Assembly (NCBI GenBank): GCA_034509735.1
Contig: JACGWO010000005.1
Span: forward strand, 29,852,479 to 29,916,478
Length of the DNA: 64,000 bases
Direction: 5' to 3'
Source of the DNA: Sesamum alatum
Taxonomy: Eukaryota; Streptophyta; Magnoliopsida; Lamiales; Pedaliaceae
The notes beneath the pieces are model-generated. The model worked only from the letters and a program-made list of their open reading frames with translations, did not search any database and had not been told where the DNA came from. The translations under genes were made by a program, and so were the position numbers. This document shows, piece after piece, positions 31,055 to 44,043 of the stretch. Numbering within the stretch: position 1 is the first letter of the stretch; each line of letters opens with the position of its first letter.

Positions 31055-33745
31055 ATGCAGGAATACTTTGAAGCATTGACAGTGCCCCCTGTGCAGCAGC
31101 AACAAACGCCACCTGTTCAGGAGGAGGGTAGTTCGCATTGGGGTAATGCGGCTCAGATGGATTGGGCGCATAGGATGGTATTCGATGCCGCCGGGTTGTC
31201 ATTATGGTCTTCGTACAACCAGGAGGGACCGACTGATGATGGTACTCAGTATTGTCCATCTGATGTGGGTCCTAGTTCATATTACGATTCGGGCCCTATG
31301 ATTATGTGTCTGGCTTGTCAGACCGTTTTTTTGATGTAGTTCATGCTACGGACCAACCGTTGTGGAACAGTTGCACCACCTCTCAGTTGGCGTCAATTGC
31401 CTCTTTGGTGAATATCAAGGCCCAAAGGGGTTCTTCCGAGCATACATATGATCGGTTATGCCAGTGGGCTGATACTGTAATGCCCCGCGATCACACTTTC
31501 CCCGTCGATTATTACAATACGAAGAAATTGATAAGAGAATTGGGTTTACCAGTTCAGAAGATTGATGCTTGCAAAAACGGTTGCATGTTGTACTGGAAGG
31601 ACGATATTGATTTGGAATATTGCAAAATCTGTGCAGACGCTAGGTACAAGCCCACCAGGGACAGAAATCCTAAACACAAGAAGTCCCCGTATACCATTCT
31701 TAGGTATCTACCGATTACCCCTCGGCTGCAGAGGTTGTATGCATCGGAGGCCGCAGCAGAGCATATGACTTGGCATGCGAGCCATCAGCCGGAGGAAGGA
31801 TCCATGTGTCATCCGTCCGATGCAGAGGCTTGGAAGCATTTTGACCGGACGTATCCTGATTTTGCAGCTGAGCCGAGGAATGTTAGACTTGGTTGTGCAC
31901 GGATGGATTTGCACCGTACGGCCAGTATGGTAAAACTTACTCATGTTGGCCCATGATACTTACACCGTACAATCTCCCACCGGGAATGTGCATGAAGTCT
32001 GAGTATATGTTCCTAACGATGGTGATCCCTGGCCCATCGAATCCCAAACGTCTTATTGATGTCTACTTGGAGCCGTTGATCGAGGAGTTGCAGAATTTAT
32101 GGCATGTGGGTGTACGTACGCACGATACTGCGACAAACCAGGCATTCATGATGCATGCCGCATTGATGTGGACAGTGAACGACCTTCCTGCTTATGGGAT
32201 GGCGTCTGGATGGAGTACCGTCGGTGTTATGGGGTGTCCAGTTTGTATGGAGAACACACGGACATTCTATTTACAGCACGGTAGGAAGGCATGCTATTTT
32301 AATTGCCACAGGCAATTCCTACCACCGGTTCATCCTTATCGCAGGAACAAGAAAGCCTTCACTAAAAATTGAATGGAGAGGAAGGTTGCACGTCCGAGGC
32401 TGACTGGAGAACAGATATATTGTCGTAGTGCATTTTAATAAATAGTTGTATGAATAGATTCCTATGCGATTTGAAGAAAAAGGTGAAAAACAAAGCACAC
32501 GTCGAGGCGTCAATTGTAGAGGCTTATATTGTCGAAGAAATCGGACTTTTCAGCTCTCACTACTTCGAACCGCACATTCTCTGCAAGCGAAATAGACCTG
32601 GTCGGAACGATGATCTCACGAGCAACGACGATCGAATAGTTCGGTCCATTTTCAATTACCCAGGCCGAGCAAGTGGAGCCTCGAAGAAGAGATGGTTGAG
32701 CGGGGATGAACTTCATGCTATCGAGACATACGTCTTGTGTAATTGTGAAGTAGTTGCACCGTACTACGAGTAAGTGTCTTATACAAACGTAATTATCTGT
32801 ATGAATCATTTCAATTTCAATTATATGTATATTTATAACTATCAGTTTTACTATATATAACAGGTCATTCTTGAATGAACTGTTCGAGCAACACAACTCG
32901 GAGGACCCGATAATTGATCAATTAGTGGTGACACAATTCAAGGATTGGTTCAAGGCTCGTGTAAGTATCATCGATTTCTTGTAAATGCGATATGCTCATT
33001 AATTTGTAATCAATTATTTCAATTGTTGTATATATGATTAATTGCATGTGAAACCCGAATTAAATCACACAAACGACGAATTGTGGAAGTTGCATTATTG
33101 GGGGCCAAGAGCAGAAGTGACGACATACCCGTCTTACTTCGTCAATGGCTTCAATTTCCACACTGAACGTCATAATGTCGGGAAGTTAACAATGAATTGT
33201 GGTGTTTGTGTCAAAAGTTCATCATATACAGACACGGATTCTGACTTCTATGAAATTTTGGAAGAGATAATTCAACTAGATTACCCACTAAGTCCAAACA
33301 TGCACATTGTACTGTTTAATTATCGTTGGGTCGATCCGGTCAGAGGCATAAAGATACACCCTCGTTATCACGTCGTTGATGTCAACTTCAAAAAGCTCTA
33401 CCAAAAGAATGAACCATTCATACTGGCACAACAAGCAGTACAAGTCTACTACGCGGATTACCTGAGCATGAAGAGGGACAAAGTCGACTAGAAAGTTGTT
33501 TGCAAAATCAAGACTCGAAGAGTAATCGATGACTCGCGATGGACCGAGTCGCCTATCAGATGGATGAAGTCGTACCTAATCCAAATGTTGTAATAGATAA
33601 CCAAACCTTTGAACTGCATGACCCAACGGGAATACAATTGGTCGTTGATCATGGAGCAGGGCCATCACGCTCGCCAGACAGTGAATCTGAAGATAAAGAT
33701 GAAGATAGCTTTGACGAGGCTGAGTCCGATGAAGAGACTTATTGA
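31055..33745 (+). pseudogene. CACTA-2 TNP2-type transposase (Transposase_21, DUF4218, DUF4216)
   Basis: Domains in order: an N-terminal region (MQEYFEALTVPPVQQQ), Transposase_21 (DVVHATDQPLWNSC, NTKKLIRELGLPVQKIDACK, RYLPITPRLQRLYASEAAAE, LTPYNLPPGMCMKSEYMFL, YGMASGWSTVGVMGCPVC), DUF4218 (FLCDLKKKVKNKAHVEASIV), DUF4216 (VNGFNFHTERHN, HIVLFNYRWVDPVRG) and an acidic tail ending at 33745. It would excise the element. Lesions: one-base losses near 31288 and 31889, a TGA at about 32370, a deletion near 32440 that removes the RHNLDVMHIEKN region and surrounding core, and TAG at about 33489. Introns are seen at 32770-32863 and from 32961; the second has a damaged acceptor (GCAT for GCAG, about 33047). 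Confidence 0.9.
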
Positions 33746-33849
33746 ATTTTCCAAAAAATTTCTGTAATTTTTTTATTACAGTTATTGTAAAAATTGTATT
33801 CGATAGATGTATTTTGATTATTCTAAGAAATCAGAATAAATTTTAAAAA

Positions 33850-34350
33850 TAGGAACGGATATTTTATTCTAACCACCGTTCCTAATACAGGTACAACAAT
33901 TTGAATAGGTGCCAAACAAAAAAAATGAGGGAAATTTGAATTAGGAACGGTCCAAATTTATCAGGACCGTTCCTATTTAAGGTACAATTTTTCAAATATG
34001 GCGGCTAATTAAAAAAATGAGGGAATTTTGAATTAGGAACGGTCCATATTTATCAGAATCGTTCCTATTTGAGGTACAATATTTCAAATATGGCAGCTAA
34101 CCAAAAAAATGAGGAAAATTTAAAATAGGAACAGTAGGTGAAAACCTACGACCGTTCCAAACTGAAGTCCAATATTTAGTTTTGGCGCCCAATGAAAAAT
34201 TGGTGGGAAATTCAACTATTGGACCGGTCAGTTTATATACGACCGTTCCAAATGTCAATAGGAACGGTAGATACGTGCGTGCATTAAAACGACATCGTCC
34301 CTTTCATTAGGAACAGTATTGGGAACACCTTGTCTATTAGGTGACCGTTC
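33850..34350. repeat. CACTA-2 internal motif cluster 1
   Basis: Three units of about 90 bases, each with an inverted pair TAGGAACGGTCC..GGACCGTTCCTA (around 33941-33977, 34033-34069, 34126-34157), then further GACCGTTCC/GGAACGGTA copies. It lies just downstream of the transposase stop codon. Confidence 0.75.
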
Positions 34351-34879
34351 CTAGTATTACAATTCCAATCAATTGGTCTGATATCTCAACATCCGTCAGC
34401 CGGATCGACACTATTTTTTAACACATATAAGATTATGGATATGAATTGATGTCCAAAGGCCGGATTTTCAATCAGCAGCCCGGATTTAAGGATGCATCTA
34501 TTTTTGTTACGATGAATACTGATCGGATACGATATCTCGAGAACTGCACAACGAAATTCTGCAAAACTGCATATAATGTATTATTTTGTATGGTAAATCA
34601 TATCTAACGGTTTGATTAGAATTTTGACGGTCTGATTATGTCGTGCAGTACAACAACATAGGATCCTAGTTACATCTGTGAAATACTAACAAAACTAAAT
34701 ATACAAATCTACTTCATATTCTGAACGTGTGTGTATATTGCAGAAATTATTTTGTAATTTGAATTTTTTGTAAACATCCAATTGTGTACCTTTATTCAAT
34801 CATATGAGTGTACGAAGCGTGTTTTTCTTAATTTATAGTTATTATGTAATAAGATAAAAAAAAATATTGCAATACATAT
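34351..34879. other. Unique spacer shared by CACTA-1 and CACTA-2
   Basis: Non-repetitive, non-coding. Segments such as GATACGATATCTCGA and ATCTAACGGTTTGAT are found in CACTA-1 at 49260-49370 (minus). This proves homology of the spacer in the two elements. Confidence 0.65.
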
Positions 34880-35281
34880 AGGAACGGATGGACATGAAAT
34901 GAGGAATAGTTCGTATGTTCGTGCCCCCAAATGACGTCGTTTCTTTCTTTAGGAACGGGATTAGGTACATATTTACTATTAACCAACTGTTCCTATTAGT
35001 ACAATTCCAAGTACTAAATATTTAGAATTGATATTGGAACGGTGGTTTGTAATTTAGGAACGGTCGCATTTGGGAACGATTTTGGGATCAGCCTTACTAC
35101 TAAGTGGTCGTTCCTATTTAGGTCAACATCAGTACAAGGTATCAAAACAACATCGTTTTACGGAGAATACGACGTCGTTTTCTATATTTGGACCGGCAAT
35201 AGGAACGGTCTTCTAGAATACGACCGTTCCAAAAAGTTATATAAATTGGCCCCTTGGCTGACTTTTTCTCACTTTGCAAAA
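34880..35281 (+). repeat. CACTA-2 internal motif cluster 2 and leader start
   Basis: Again rich in GGAACGGT/ACCGTTCC (34882, 34955, 35036, 35057, 35204 and 35222 among others), ending in GTTATATAAATTGGCCCC, a TATA-like box about 45 bases before the CT repeat. The repeats plus the TATA suggest the promoter region of ORF1. Confidence 0.65.

Positions 35282-35325
<44 letters not shown>
35282..35325. repeat. CT microsatellite
   Basis: About 22 CT units in the 5' leader of CACTA-2 ORF1, followed by a Pro/Ser/Ala-coding exon up to about 35490. It matches the reversed GA tract at 30557-30605. Confidence 0.9.
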
Positions 35326-35328
<3 letters not shown>

Positions 35329-35890
35329 ATACCGCCGTCCGCCGCCTCCATCCGCAGTCGCCCGCCACCGCATCCATTCGATGCCGCCTCCATCCGCAGT
35401 CACCCGCCGCTGTACATGGAGATCCCCCGTCCGCCTCCCGCCGTCTGCTCCTGTTACCGCCTCCTGCCACCGCTTGCACCACTACCAAGTAGGATTTTAT
35501 AAACCTTTTTCTTTTATTTTCTGTTTTGCATTTGCTGAAAAATCCATGATCTGAAAATGCATTTTTTTTTTTTTGCATCTATAATTTGTTATATTTCTGC
35601 AATTTTCTGTAAATTTCTGTAATTTTTTGCTTTTTTTTGGAAATTTCTGTAAATGTAATTAGTGTTATAAATGTTAATGTTATTTTGTTTGTTTATTTCT
35701 GTAAATGTAAATGTTTTGTACAAATGAATGTTAATTTCTGTAAATGTTGATATATTTTTAATTTTTAGTAATTTTATGCCATTTTTCACATTTTTGCTGT
35801 AATTATTGTTGTTAATTAGTGGTGGAATTTTCTATAATATATGGAATTTCTGTAATTGTTGGATATAGGATAATTATGAAATTTGGTGAA
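35326..35890 (+). other. CACTA-2 leader exon and start of intron
   Basis: The Pro-rich exon (PPPSAVARH-type in one frame) gives way near 35490 to an AT-rich intron with TTTCTGTAAATTTCTGTAA repeats. No start codon context can be chosen with confidence. Copia-II is inserted at the end of this stretch. Confidence 0.45.
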
Positions 35891-35895
35891 GATAC

Positions 35896-36425
35896 TGAAA
35901 GCCTGGGATAGGCGTGTGGATCGTCCCCGGGAATAGCGCGAATGCGGAAGCGCGGTATAAATTTAAATTGCAGAATTTAAACATGCATAAAACGTATAAA
36001 ATTAAAACACGTTCAAGGGGTGTGCCCTTGAAGTTCCCGGGTGTTCGGTGTATCTCATGACTTAAGATCATACATGCAATCATGGAGGCCATAGGATTTG
36101 TAAAATAAAAGAGAACAAAAACGTAAATAGAAACCTACCGGTTCGTCGTTTTCCTCTTTTAACCGGTACTCGCGTTGTTCCTCGATTTGCTCCAAATCTC
36201 GTATGTGAGATCCTCTAAACCGTGACACGCAATCCGCCCACGTATCTTGTACTTCGTGCTAGCGAACGAACAAGTATGTTATTTGGAGAGGACGGATCAA
36301 TCACACGTTATTATTTAACGGGATTAATCCTCCTTTTGTTCAATTGTTAACACAAAAAGAACAAGAACAATTCTTGGAGAGAGAGAGAGGAGAGAGGCGG
36401 ACGAGAGAGGGAGAGAGAGCACAAG

Positions 36426-36466
<41 letters not shown>

Positions 36467-37887
36467 GAAGAATCATCATCTCTCTTAAGGTGAGGAGCTA
36501 GGAGTATATATAGAGGAGGAGTTTAATCCTCTTCAAACTCCAACTCTAAGAATACTAATTTGACTAGGATTTTGACCTAGTCAAAGTCCTAGTCAAAGTA
36601 GTAATTTGACCTAGTCAAATTAATCCTAGCCATCCATCTCTCCTTTTAATATCAACCATTAATTTAATTTAATGGAATATTTAAATATTCCAAGGGCAAT
36701 AAATAAATATATTAAATATAAATATTTATTCTATGCCCATTAAATTAATTTTCTAATAAATCTAATTTATTAGATAAATCCCTTTTATCCAATAAAAGGA
36801 ATTAATTCTTTCCAAGAAAATTAAGGACCCGATTAAATCCAATTTAATCATTCCATTTATCCAAATATTTATTTCTACATTAAATACTTTATGTGTGCAG
36901 ATTGTGTGTGACTCTTTAGGTTCACCTTCAGCTAGACTTGGTCGGATTCTTAGAATCCACCCGTTACCATGGGTGGCCATCTAGCAACGGTCCATGGCAC
37001 TAGAGACTAGGTGAATATACGGGGATGAACATTTAGGCTCTAACAATACACTTGTCCTTCCGTCTATGATCACAGCACTTAGGGTCTAGGGCACGAAAAA
37101 TGCAGGTACCCATTTTGGACCTAAGTGTCGGTCTGTCCTTTACTAAACGTCGCAAGGGAAACCTTCCCTTCTGTTTAGTTACTGTGGCCACAGATTTTAG
37201 GGACAAGACACAGAGCATTTGTGAGACTCAACTGTCAATGCCTTTTGACAGGAGACAGATCCTTTCTTGGAAACTACTGTCACTCTGTACACTGGAGCTG
37301 CACTAGACATGGCTTATGACTACTCAAGTGGTTCTTGGCAATCTCTCACCATATCTAAGATACAGCCCTGATGTACAGGTAAACTCAGCAGTTCCTCAAG
37401 TCAAAGGACTTGACCTGTACTGTTTGGAACCGGGAACGCACGTCATACCTAACCAACCCTACTCAAGGTCCTCCGTAAGACGGTTCCCGCGAGTCACCTC
37501 AGTCAACTACTCCCTAGCCGGCTAACCCACTAACACTGCTTAGACGACCCTCGTCACCCGTCGATGAAATACGACAGCAGATGCTTAATGCAAGTCTCAA
37601 GGGGAATCTCGGTACCCATTTTCGAGATTCCTTAACTTGGAGTTTTCTGGACTGATTTCATGGACCTACCTCAAAGCGTAGTCCCAGTCCCCGAAATGTG
37701 TTTTCAGTCCGTGGGCTTTGTTTGCGTAGTGAACATAAATATAAAGAAGATAAAGTGAATACAAACAAAGTAATCCCAAATGAATATCACTTCTTATTCA
37801 TTAATAATTTATCAAATCCTTGAAATGGTTTAGACATAGGTTACATTTTTCCTGCCAAGATTAGCTACATGGTCACCTATTCTAACA
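35896..37887 (-). repeat. Copia-II 3' LTR
   Basis: 1,992 bases from TGAAAGCCTGGG to CTATTCTAACA on plus. A TG microsatellite lies at 36427-36464 and a TATATATAC box (minus) at about 36503-36511. The PPT follows on the internal side (ATCTCCCACTTGATC). Confidence 0.9.
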
Positions 37888-37902
37888 ATCTCCCACTTGA
37901 TC

Positions 37903-39721
37903 TTAAAGCCAATCGCCCATATGTCTAATCCCCATCTTCTCAAGATGTTGCGTATGAGCGCTCTGCGACATAGGCTTTGTCAGCGGATCTGCTGTGTTGT
38001 CTGTTGACTTAACTCGGTCCATCCGAACGTCACCTCTTCCTACCATTGCTCTTAGAAGATGGTAGCGTCTAAGAATGTGTTTTGGAACAGTGATGAGATG
38101 TCGGTTCCTTTGCTTGCGCTATTGCTCCGTTGTTATCACAAAAGATGACAACGGGCTCGGCGATGCTAGGCACCACACCCAACTCTTGGATGTAGTTTCT
38201 CATCCAAACCGCTTCCTTGGCAGCTTCTGAAGTTGCTATGTATTGGCCTCAGTGGTGGAATCAGCAGTGGTTGCTTGCTTGGAACTTTTCCAAGCCGCTA
38301 CTCCTCCATTGAGCCTGAATACATAACCCGATTGAGACTTGGCATCATCGTCATCAGACTGGAAGCTAACGTCGCTAAAACCTTCCAGGATCAGTTCTCC
38401 ATTGCAATAGACTAAGAACATTTCCTTAGTCCTCCTCAGGTACTTAAGGATGCCCTTAACATCATTCCAATGTGCCTCTCCTGCACAAGACTGATATCTG
38501 CTTGTTACACTCAAAGCGTAAGCAATTTCAGGTCTGGTGCAGTGAACCGCATATTGGATGCTACCTACGGCAGAAGCATAGGGGATGACCTTCATCCTTT
38601 CAAGTTCCTCATCAGTCTGCGGGGACTATTTCTTGGATAACTTGATCCCATGCCTAATGGGAACGAATCCTCGTTTGGAGTTGTCCATTCGAAATCTTTT
38701 CAGGACTTTCTCCATATACGAGTTTTGGGTGAGCCCTTACATCCTTTTAGATCTGTCCCTGACAATCTGGATGCCTAGGATGTAGGAGGCTTCACCCAAA
38801 TCCCTCATGGAAAACTGGGTTGATAACCATGCTTTTGTGTCACCTAACATTCTTACATCATTACCTATGAGTATAATGTCATCCACATAAAGCACTAGGA
38901 ACACTATAGAGCTCCCACTGACCTTCTTGTATACAAAACGGTCGATTCGTTTTTGATGAAGTCATAACCCCGTATCACTTCATCAATGCGAATGTTCCAA
39001 CTTCGGGATGCTTGTTTGAGGCCATAGATGGACTTCTGGAGATGACAAACCTTATGTTATTCTCCAGTGACCATGAAGCCCTCCGGCTGATCCATATAGA
39101 TCTCTTCCTCAACGAAACCATTGAGGAAGGCCGTTTTCACGTCCATCTGCCATATCTCATAGTCATACCATGCTGCTATAGCGAGCAGGATCCAAATGGA
39201 TTTAGCCATGGCTACCGGCGAGTAGGTGTCCTCAAAATCGACCCCGGGTCGTTGAGTGTACCCTTTAGCTACTAGCCTAGCCTTAAAAGTTGTGACTTCT
39301 CCATCAACGCCAAGTTTGCGCTTATAGACCCACTTACAGCCAATTGGCTTACACCTTTCGGTGGGTCTACAAGTCTCCAGACTTGGTTCTCGCTCACGGA
39401 GTCCATTTTGGCTTTCATGGCCTCAAGCCATTTCCCGTAGTCGATGTCAGACATTACTTCTCCGTATGTCTTAGGATCGTTATCCAGTAGACCGGTCGTA
39501 TTTAGAAAGCCATATCTCACTGGAGGTCTGGACTCTCTAGTTGACCTACGGAGAACGGGAACGTCAGTGGTGACTGTGGGTGCTGACTGTATAGGAGCTG
39601 GCGGTTCAGGTACCGGGGCTGGCCTTTCCTGAGGCTGTCCTTCATGCCTAGCATGCTGGACTTCTCGAGGTTGGTCAGTCCTTCGGGTATCTATCCTGAA
39701 TCCTCTAAGTGAGGAATCCAC
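37903..39721 (-). pseudogene. Copia-II RNase H and reverse transcriptase
   Basis: On minus the RT N-terminus ([12 protein letters not shown]) runs from 39721. The middle of RT (38600-39270) is alignable to Copia-I but broken by several shifts. A clean frame resumes at IPYASAVGSIQYAVHCTRPEIAYAL and continues into RNase H (SQSGYVFRLNGGVAAWKSSK, TTADSTTEAN). The last part (38230-37903) reads ADPLTKPMSQ and GDWL before TAA. It has several inactivating changes. Confidence 0.85.
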
Positions 39722-39799
39722 AGCTACCTCTAATGACTGATTTCCATCACCTGATTCCTCAAGGATCAGTTAATCAGGTTGGATATCCTCTGGAAAGCC

Positions 39800-40993
39800 T
39801 TATTCCAAGAATACTGCGTTCCTTGAAACAAATACCTTTTGTTCCAAGGGGTCATAAAAGTAATAACCTACAGTTTCTTTAGGGTATCCAATGAACCTGC
39901 ATAAGCTAGACTTGGATTCCAGCTTATCTCCCACTAACCTCTTGACGTATGCGGGGCTACCCCACACTTTCAAGTAGTTGTAGGATGCAGGCTTGTCGTG
40001 CCATATTTCATATGGCGTTTGGGTCAATACACTGGTTGGCGCCAAATTTAACAACTTGGCCGCCGTTTCCAATGCGTAGCCCCAAAAGGACAAGGGCAAT
40101 TTGGTAAAACTCATCATGGATCGAACCATATCCAACAGGGTTCAATTCCTCCTTTCAGAGACACCATTCAACTGTGGTGCTCCGGGAGGTGTCCATTCAG
40201 ATATTATACCATTTTCTTTTAGATAATTAAGGAACTCGGTACTAAGGTATTCTCCGCCTCGGCCTGACCGTAGGACTTTAATTTTGCAGTTGGTTTGGTT
40301 CTCCACTTCAAGTCTGAATTCTTTAAACCTCTCAAGAGCTTCAGACTTGTACCTCATCAGGTATACATAACCATACCGTGAATGATCATCGGTGAAGGTT
40401 ATGAAGTAGGAGAACCCACCTCGAGCCTGCGTCCTTAGTGGTCCACATACGTCTGTATGGACCAAGTCCAACAGACCTGTGGCAAGCCTGTTTTGTCCTA
40501 CAAAGGGCTTCTTGGTCATTTTCCCTCTTAGACAGGATTCACAAGTTGGTAGCTCACTCAAGTCCCCTACCTCTAGGTTCTTTGAGTCTACCAATCTTTT
40601 CATCCTGTCTTGGGATATGTGACCTAGCCTAGCGTGCCACAGTCGTGCGTTCCTGTTATTATCTATTTTATGTTTGTGTTGAGCGTTAAGAACGAAGTTC
40701 GTTTGTTGCAAGATGTAGAGCCCATTATTAAGTGTACCAAGTATATGAGCAATTCCACATCTCATCAAATAAAAGCAATTTTTATTGATCATAAACTCAT
40801 AACCACTATTATCTAACAATGGAATGGAAATGATGTTTTTAATCATACTAGGTACATAATAAACTTGCTCTAACTCTATACTAATACGATCACTAACTAC
40901 TAGAGTGGCAGATCCAACTGCTTCTGCCGAGATGGCTTTGCCATTCCCAAGCTTCAGGATCATATCCCCGCTACCTAGTTTTCTGCTTCTTTT
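39800..40993 (-). pseudogene. Copia-II integrase
   Basis: A 273-codon frame from 40963 covers GAG-pre-integrase (LGNGKAISAEAVGSATL), the zinc-binding segment (WHARLGHISQDRM..CESCLRGK) and the integrase core (LVHTDVCGPLRTQ, NGVSERRN). A TGA then separates it from a second frame (40135-39800, MVRSMMSFTKLPLSFWGYAL). The second catalytic aspartate is glycine (RSGRGGEY instead of RSDRGGEY). The 5' side is cut by the solo LTR. Confidence 0.9.
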
Positions 40994-42986
40994 TGAAAGA
41001 AATCGGTGGATCGTCCCGGGAAATTGCGCGAATGCGGAAGCGCGATAAAATAAACATACAAAAATTAAAGCATGCTTTTAATTTAAAAGAACACGCTCAA
41101 GGGGTGTGCCCTTGAGGTTCCCGGGCGTTCGGTGTATCTCATGATCATATAACATGTAAAGAAATCATGGAGGCCATAGAGTTGAAAAAATAAAGAGGGA
41201 CGAAAAATAAAACGAGACCTACCCGTTGTCGTTTTCGTCTTCAATGGCTACATGCGTTGTTCCCCGTTTTGCACCGAGATCTCGTTCTTGAGACCCTCCA
41301 AATCGTGACACACGATCCACCACGTATCTTGCACGTCGTGCTAGCAACGAACAAGTATTTTTGGAGAGGATAGATCAATCGCACGTTATGAATTAACGAG
41401 ACTAATCTTCCTTAGTTCTAATGTTCCAAGAACAAAAGAACAAGAAATAATTTTCTTGGAGAGTGAGAGAGAGAGGGGCGGACGAGATGTAGGAGAGGGG
41501 AGAGTGTGTGTTGTGTGTGTGATTTTAAGAATCATCATCCTACAATAGTTGGAAGCTAGAGGTATTTATAGAGGAGGAGTTTAATCCTCTTTAAACTCCA
41601 ACTCTAAGAACCCTAATTTGACTAGGATTTTGACCTAGTCAAAGTCCTAGTCAACTAGTGTTTGACCTAGTCAAACAAATCCTAGCCTTCCATCTCTCCT
41701 TTCCATCTCAACCGTTGATTTAAATTTAATGGAATATTTAAATCCCATTAAATATTATAAAAGGCCAAATAAATATAATAAATAAATAAATAAATATTAA
41801 TATTTATTCTAGGCCCATTAAATCAATTCCCTTAATAAATCCAATTTATTAATTTAATTCCCTTTATCAAATAGAAGGAATTAATTTCTCCAAGAAAATA
41901 TAGGACCCGATTAAATCTAATTTAATCATTCCTTTACTCCAATATTTAATTCCAAATTAAATACTAAGTGTGTGTGGATAGCGTGTGACTCTTTAGGTTC
42001 ACCATTCAGCTAGACTTGGTCGGATTCCTAGAATCCGTCCGTTACCATGGGTGGCCACCTAGCAACGGTCCATGGCACTAGAGACTAGGTGAAATATTGG
42101 GGGATGAACATTTAGGCTCTAACAGTACACTTATCCTTCTGTCTTCGGTCTCAACACTCAGAGTCTAGGGCACGGAAAATGCAGGTACCCATTTTGGACC
42201 TAAGTGTCGGTCTGTCCTTTACTAAACGCCGCAAGGGAAACCTTCCCTTCTGTTCAGTTACTGTGGCCACAGATTTTAGGGACAAGACACAGAGCATACA
42301 TGAGACTTAACTGTCAATGCCTTTTGACAGGAGACAGATGCTTTCTTGGAAACTATTGTCACTTTGTGCACCCGAGCTGCACTAGACATAGCTTATGACT
42401 ACTCAAGAGTATTTTGGCAATCTCTCACCATATCTAAGATATAGACCTGATGCACAGGTAAACTCAGCAGTTCCTCAAGTCAAAGGACTTAGCCTGTACC
42501 GTTGGAACCGGGAATACACGTCATACCTTGCTGACCATACTCAAGGTCCTCCGTAAGACGGTTCCCGCGAGTCCCCTCAGTCAACTGCATCCTAGCATGC
42601 TGACCCACTAACACTGCTTAGACGACCTTCGTCACCCGTCGATGAAATACGACAGCAGATGCTTAGTGCAAGTCTCAGAGGGAATCCCGGTACCCATTTT
42701 CGGGATTCCTTGACTTGGAGATTTCCGGACTGATTCGGTAAGACTGATTTCATGGACCTACCTCCAAGCGTAGTCCCAGTCTCCGAAATCAATACTCAGT
42801 CCGTGGGCTTTGTTTGCGTAGTGAACAGATATGTATAAGCAGATATATAAGTGAACGTAAACAAAGTATTGCCATATGAATTTTCACTTCTTTATTCATA
42901 AATGTTTTCATCAAACACCTGAAATTGTCTAGACATAGGTTACATATTCCTGCCAAAATTGGCTTACATGGTCACCTATTCTAACA
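40994..42986 (-). mobile_element. Solo LTR inserted in Copia-II (TSD CTTTT)
   Basis: 1,993 bases from TGAAAGAAATCGG to CTATTCTAACA, flanked by CTTTT on both sides (40989-40993 and 42987-42991). It belongs to the same LTR family as its host. Removing it restores the continuous protease/GAG-pre-integrase sequence seen in Copia-I near 9995-10040. Confidence 0.9.
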
Positions 42987-42991
42987 CTTTT

Positions 42992-44043
42992 CAGCACCTG
43001 CAAATCATTGCAAATGTGAGCTCCACAGCTGGTATCTAATACCCAAGAGGCAGAATTAGTGACCATATTAACCTCAATCACAAATATACCTTGGTTCGAG
43101 AGGAGTTTGGGGCACTCCCTCTTCCAATGCCCTTTCTCACGGCAATTGATACATATGTCATATGCCCTCGACTGTTGCTTGGAGACAAACTTCCCTTTTC
43201 CTTTGCCTTTCCCCTCTTTGGCAATAGGAACACTTTTAGTGTTTATAGTTGCTTTGACGGCTTTTCCCTTCCCTTTCTTCCTTTTCCACATCCGGCACCC
43301 TTGCCTTTCGTTTTGGAAGTTGAAGCACCTCCAAACAATACCGAAGGCGTGGACTTTTTGGTCGTTGCCTCGTATTGCACCAACATATTGATCAACTCAT
43401 GAATGCCCTTCTCAAGTGCGTTCATGTTATAGTTAACAATAAATTGGTCGAAGGAGGGTGAGAGATACTGAAGGATCACATCTATGTACATCTCATTATC
43501 GAGGCCTGCCTTTAGGTCCTCGAGCTTTTCCACCAAGGTAAGCATTTGAACCCCGTGCTCTTGTACAGAGGATCCTTCTGTCATTTTGGTTCCAAAGAAC
43601 GCCTTAGTCACGACATACCTAGTATGCCGGTCCGGGACTGCATAGCAATCCTTAAGGCGGGCCATAATGGAAGGGAGATCGTCTAGCCTTTCATATTGCT
43701 TCTGAATCTCATTCGTCATTGAAGCAAGTATGATGCTGTGGACTTTCTGGTTATCCTTATGCCAAGTCTCGAACATCTCACGTTCTTCTGGCGTGGATCC
43801 TTCCGGTAAGGTCCTAGGGAGAGGCTTGTCCATGACGTAGTCTTGGTTCTCGTAATTCAGGACTATCCTGAGATTGCGCAACCAGTCGTTGTAATTGGTT
43901 CCATTGAATTTGTTGGTCTCAAGTATGGTTGATAAAGGGTTCTTAGATATTTTAAAATCCACATTTAAAAAACAGAGTTCGCGATCAGCAGAATTTAAAA
44001 GACGGAGGTTTGATAAATAATTAAATGCTTGGTCTTTAGTCAT
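42992..44043 (-). pseudogene. Copia-II gag and protease start
   Basis: On minus, SKNPLSTILETNKFNGTNYN..to KSTPSVLFGGASTSK in one frame, a frameshift near 43270, then the Lys-rich segment, the CCHC knuckle (CINCREKGHWKREC) and the protease motif VLDTSCGAHIC. The initiator ATG of Copia-I corresponds here to ATA, so the start codon is also lost. The protease motif has Ser where Copia-I has Gly. Confidence 0.85.

Noticed and set aside
35142..35578. Overlapping Arg/Glu and Leu/Ser-rich frames
   Set aside because: Same microsatellite effect at the CACTA-2 leader.
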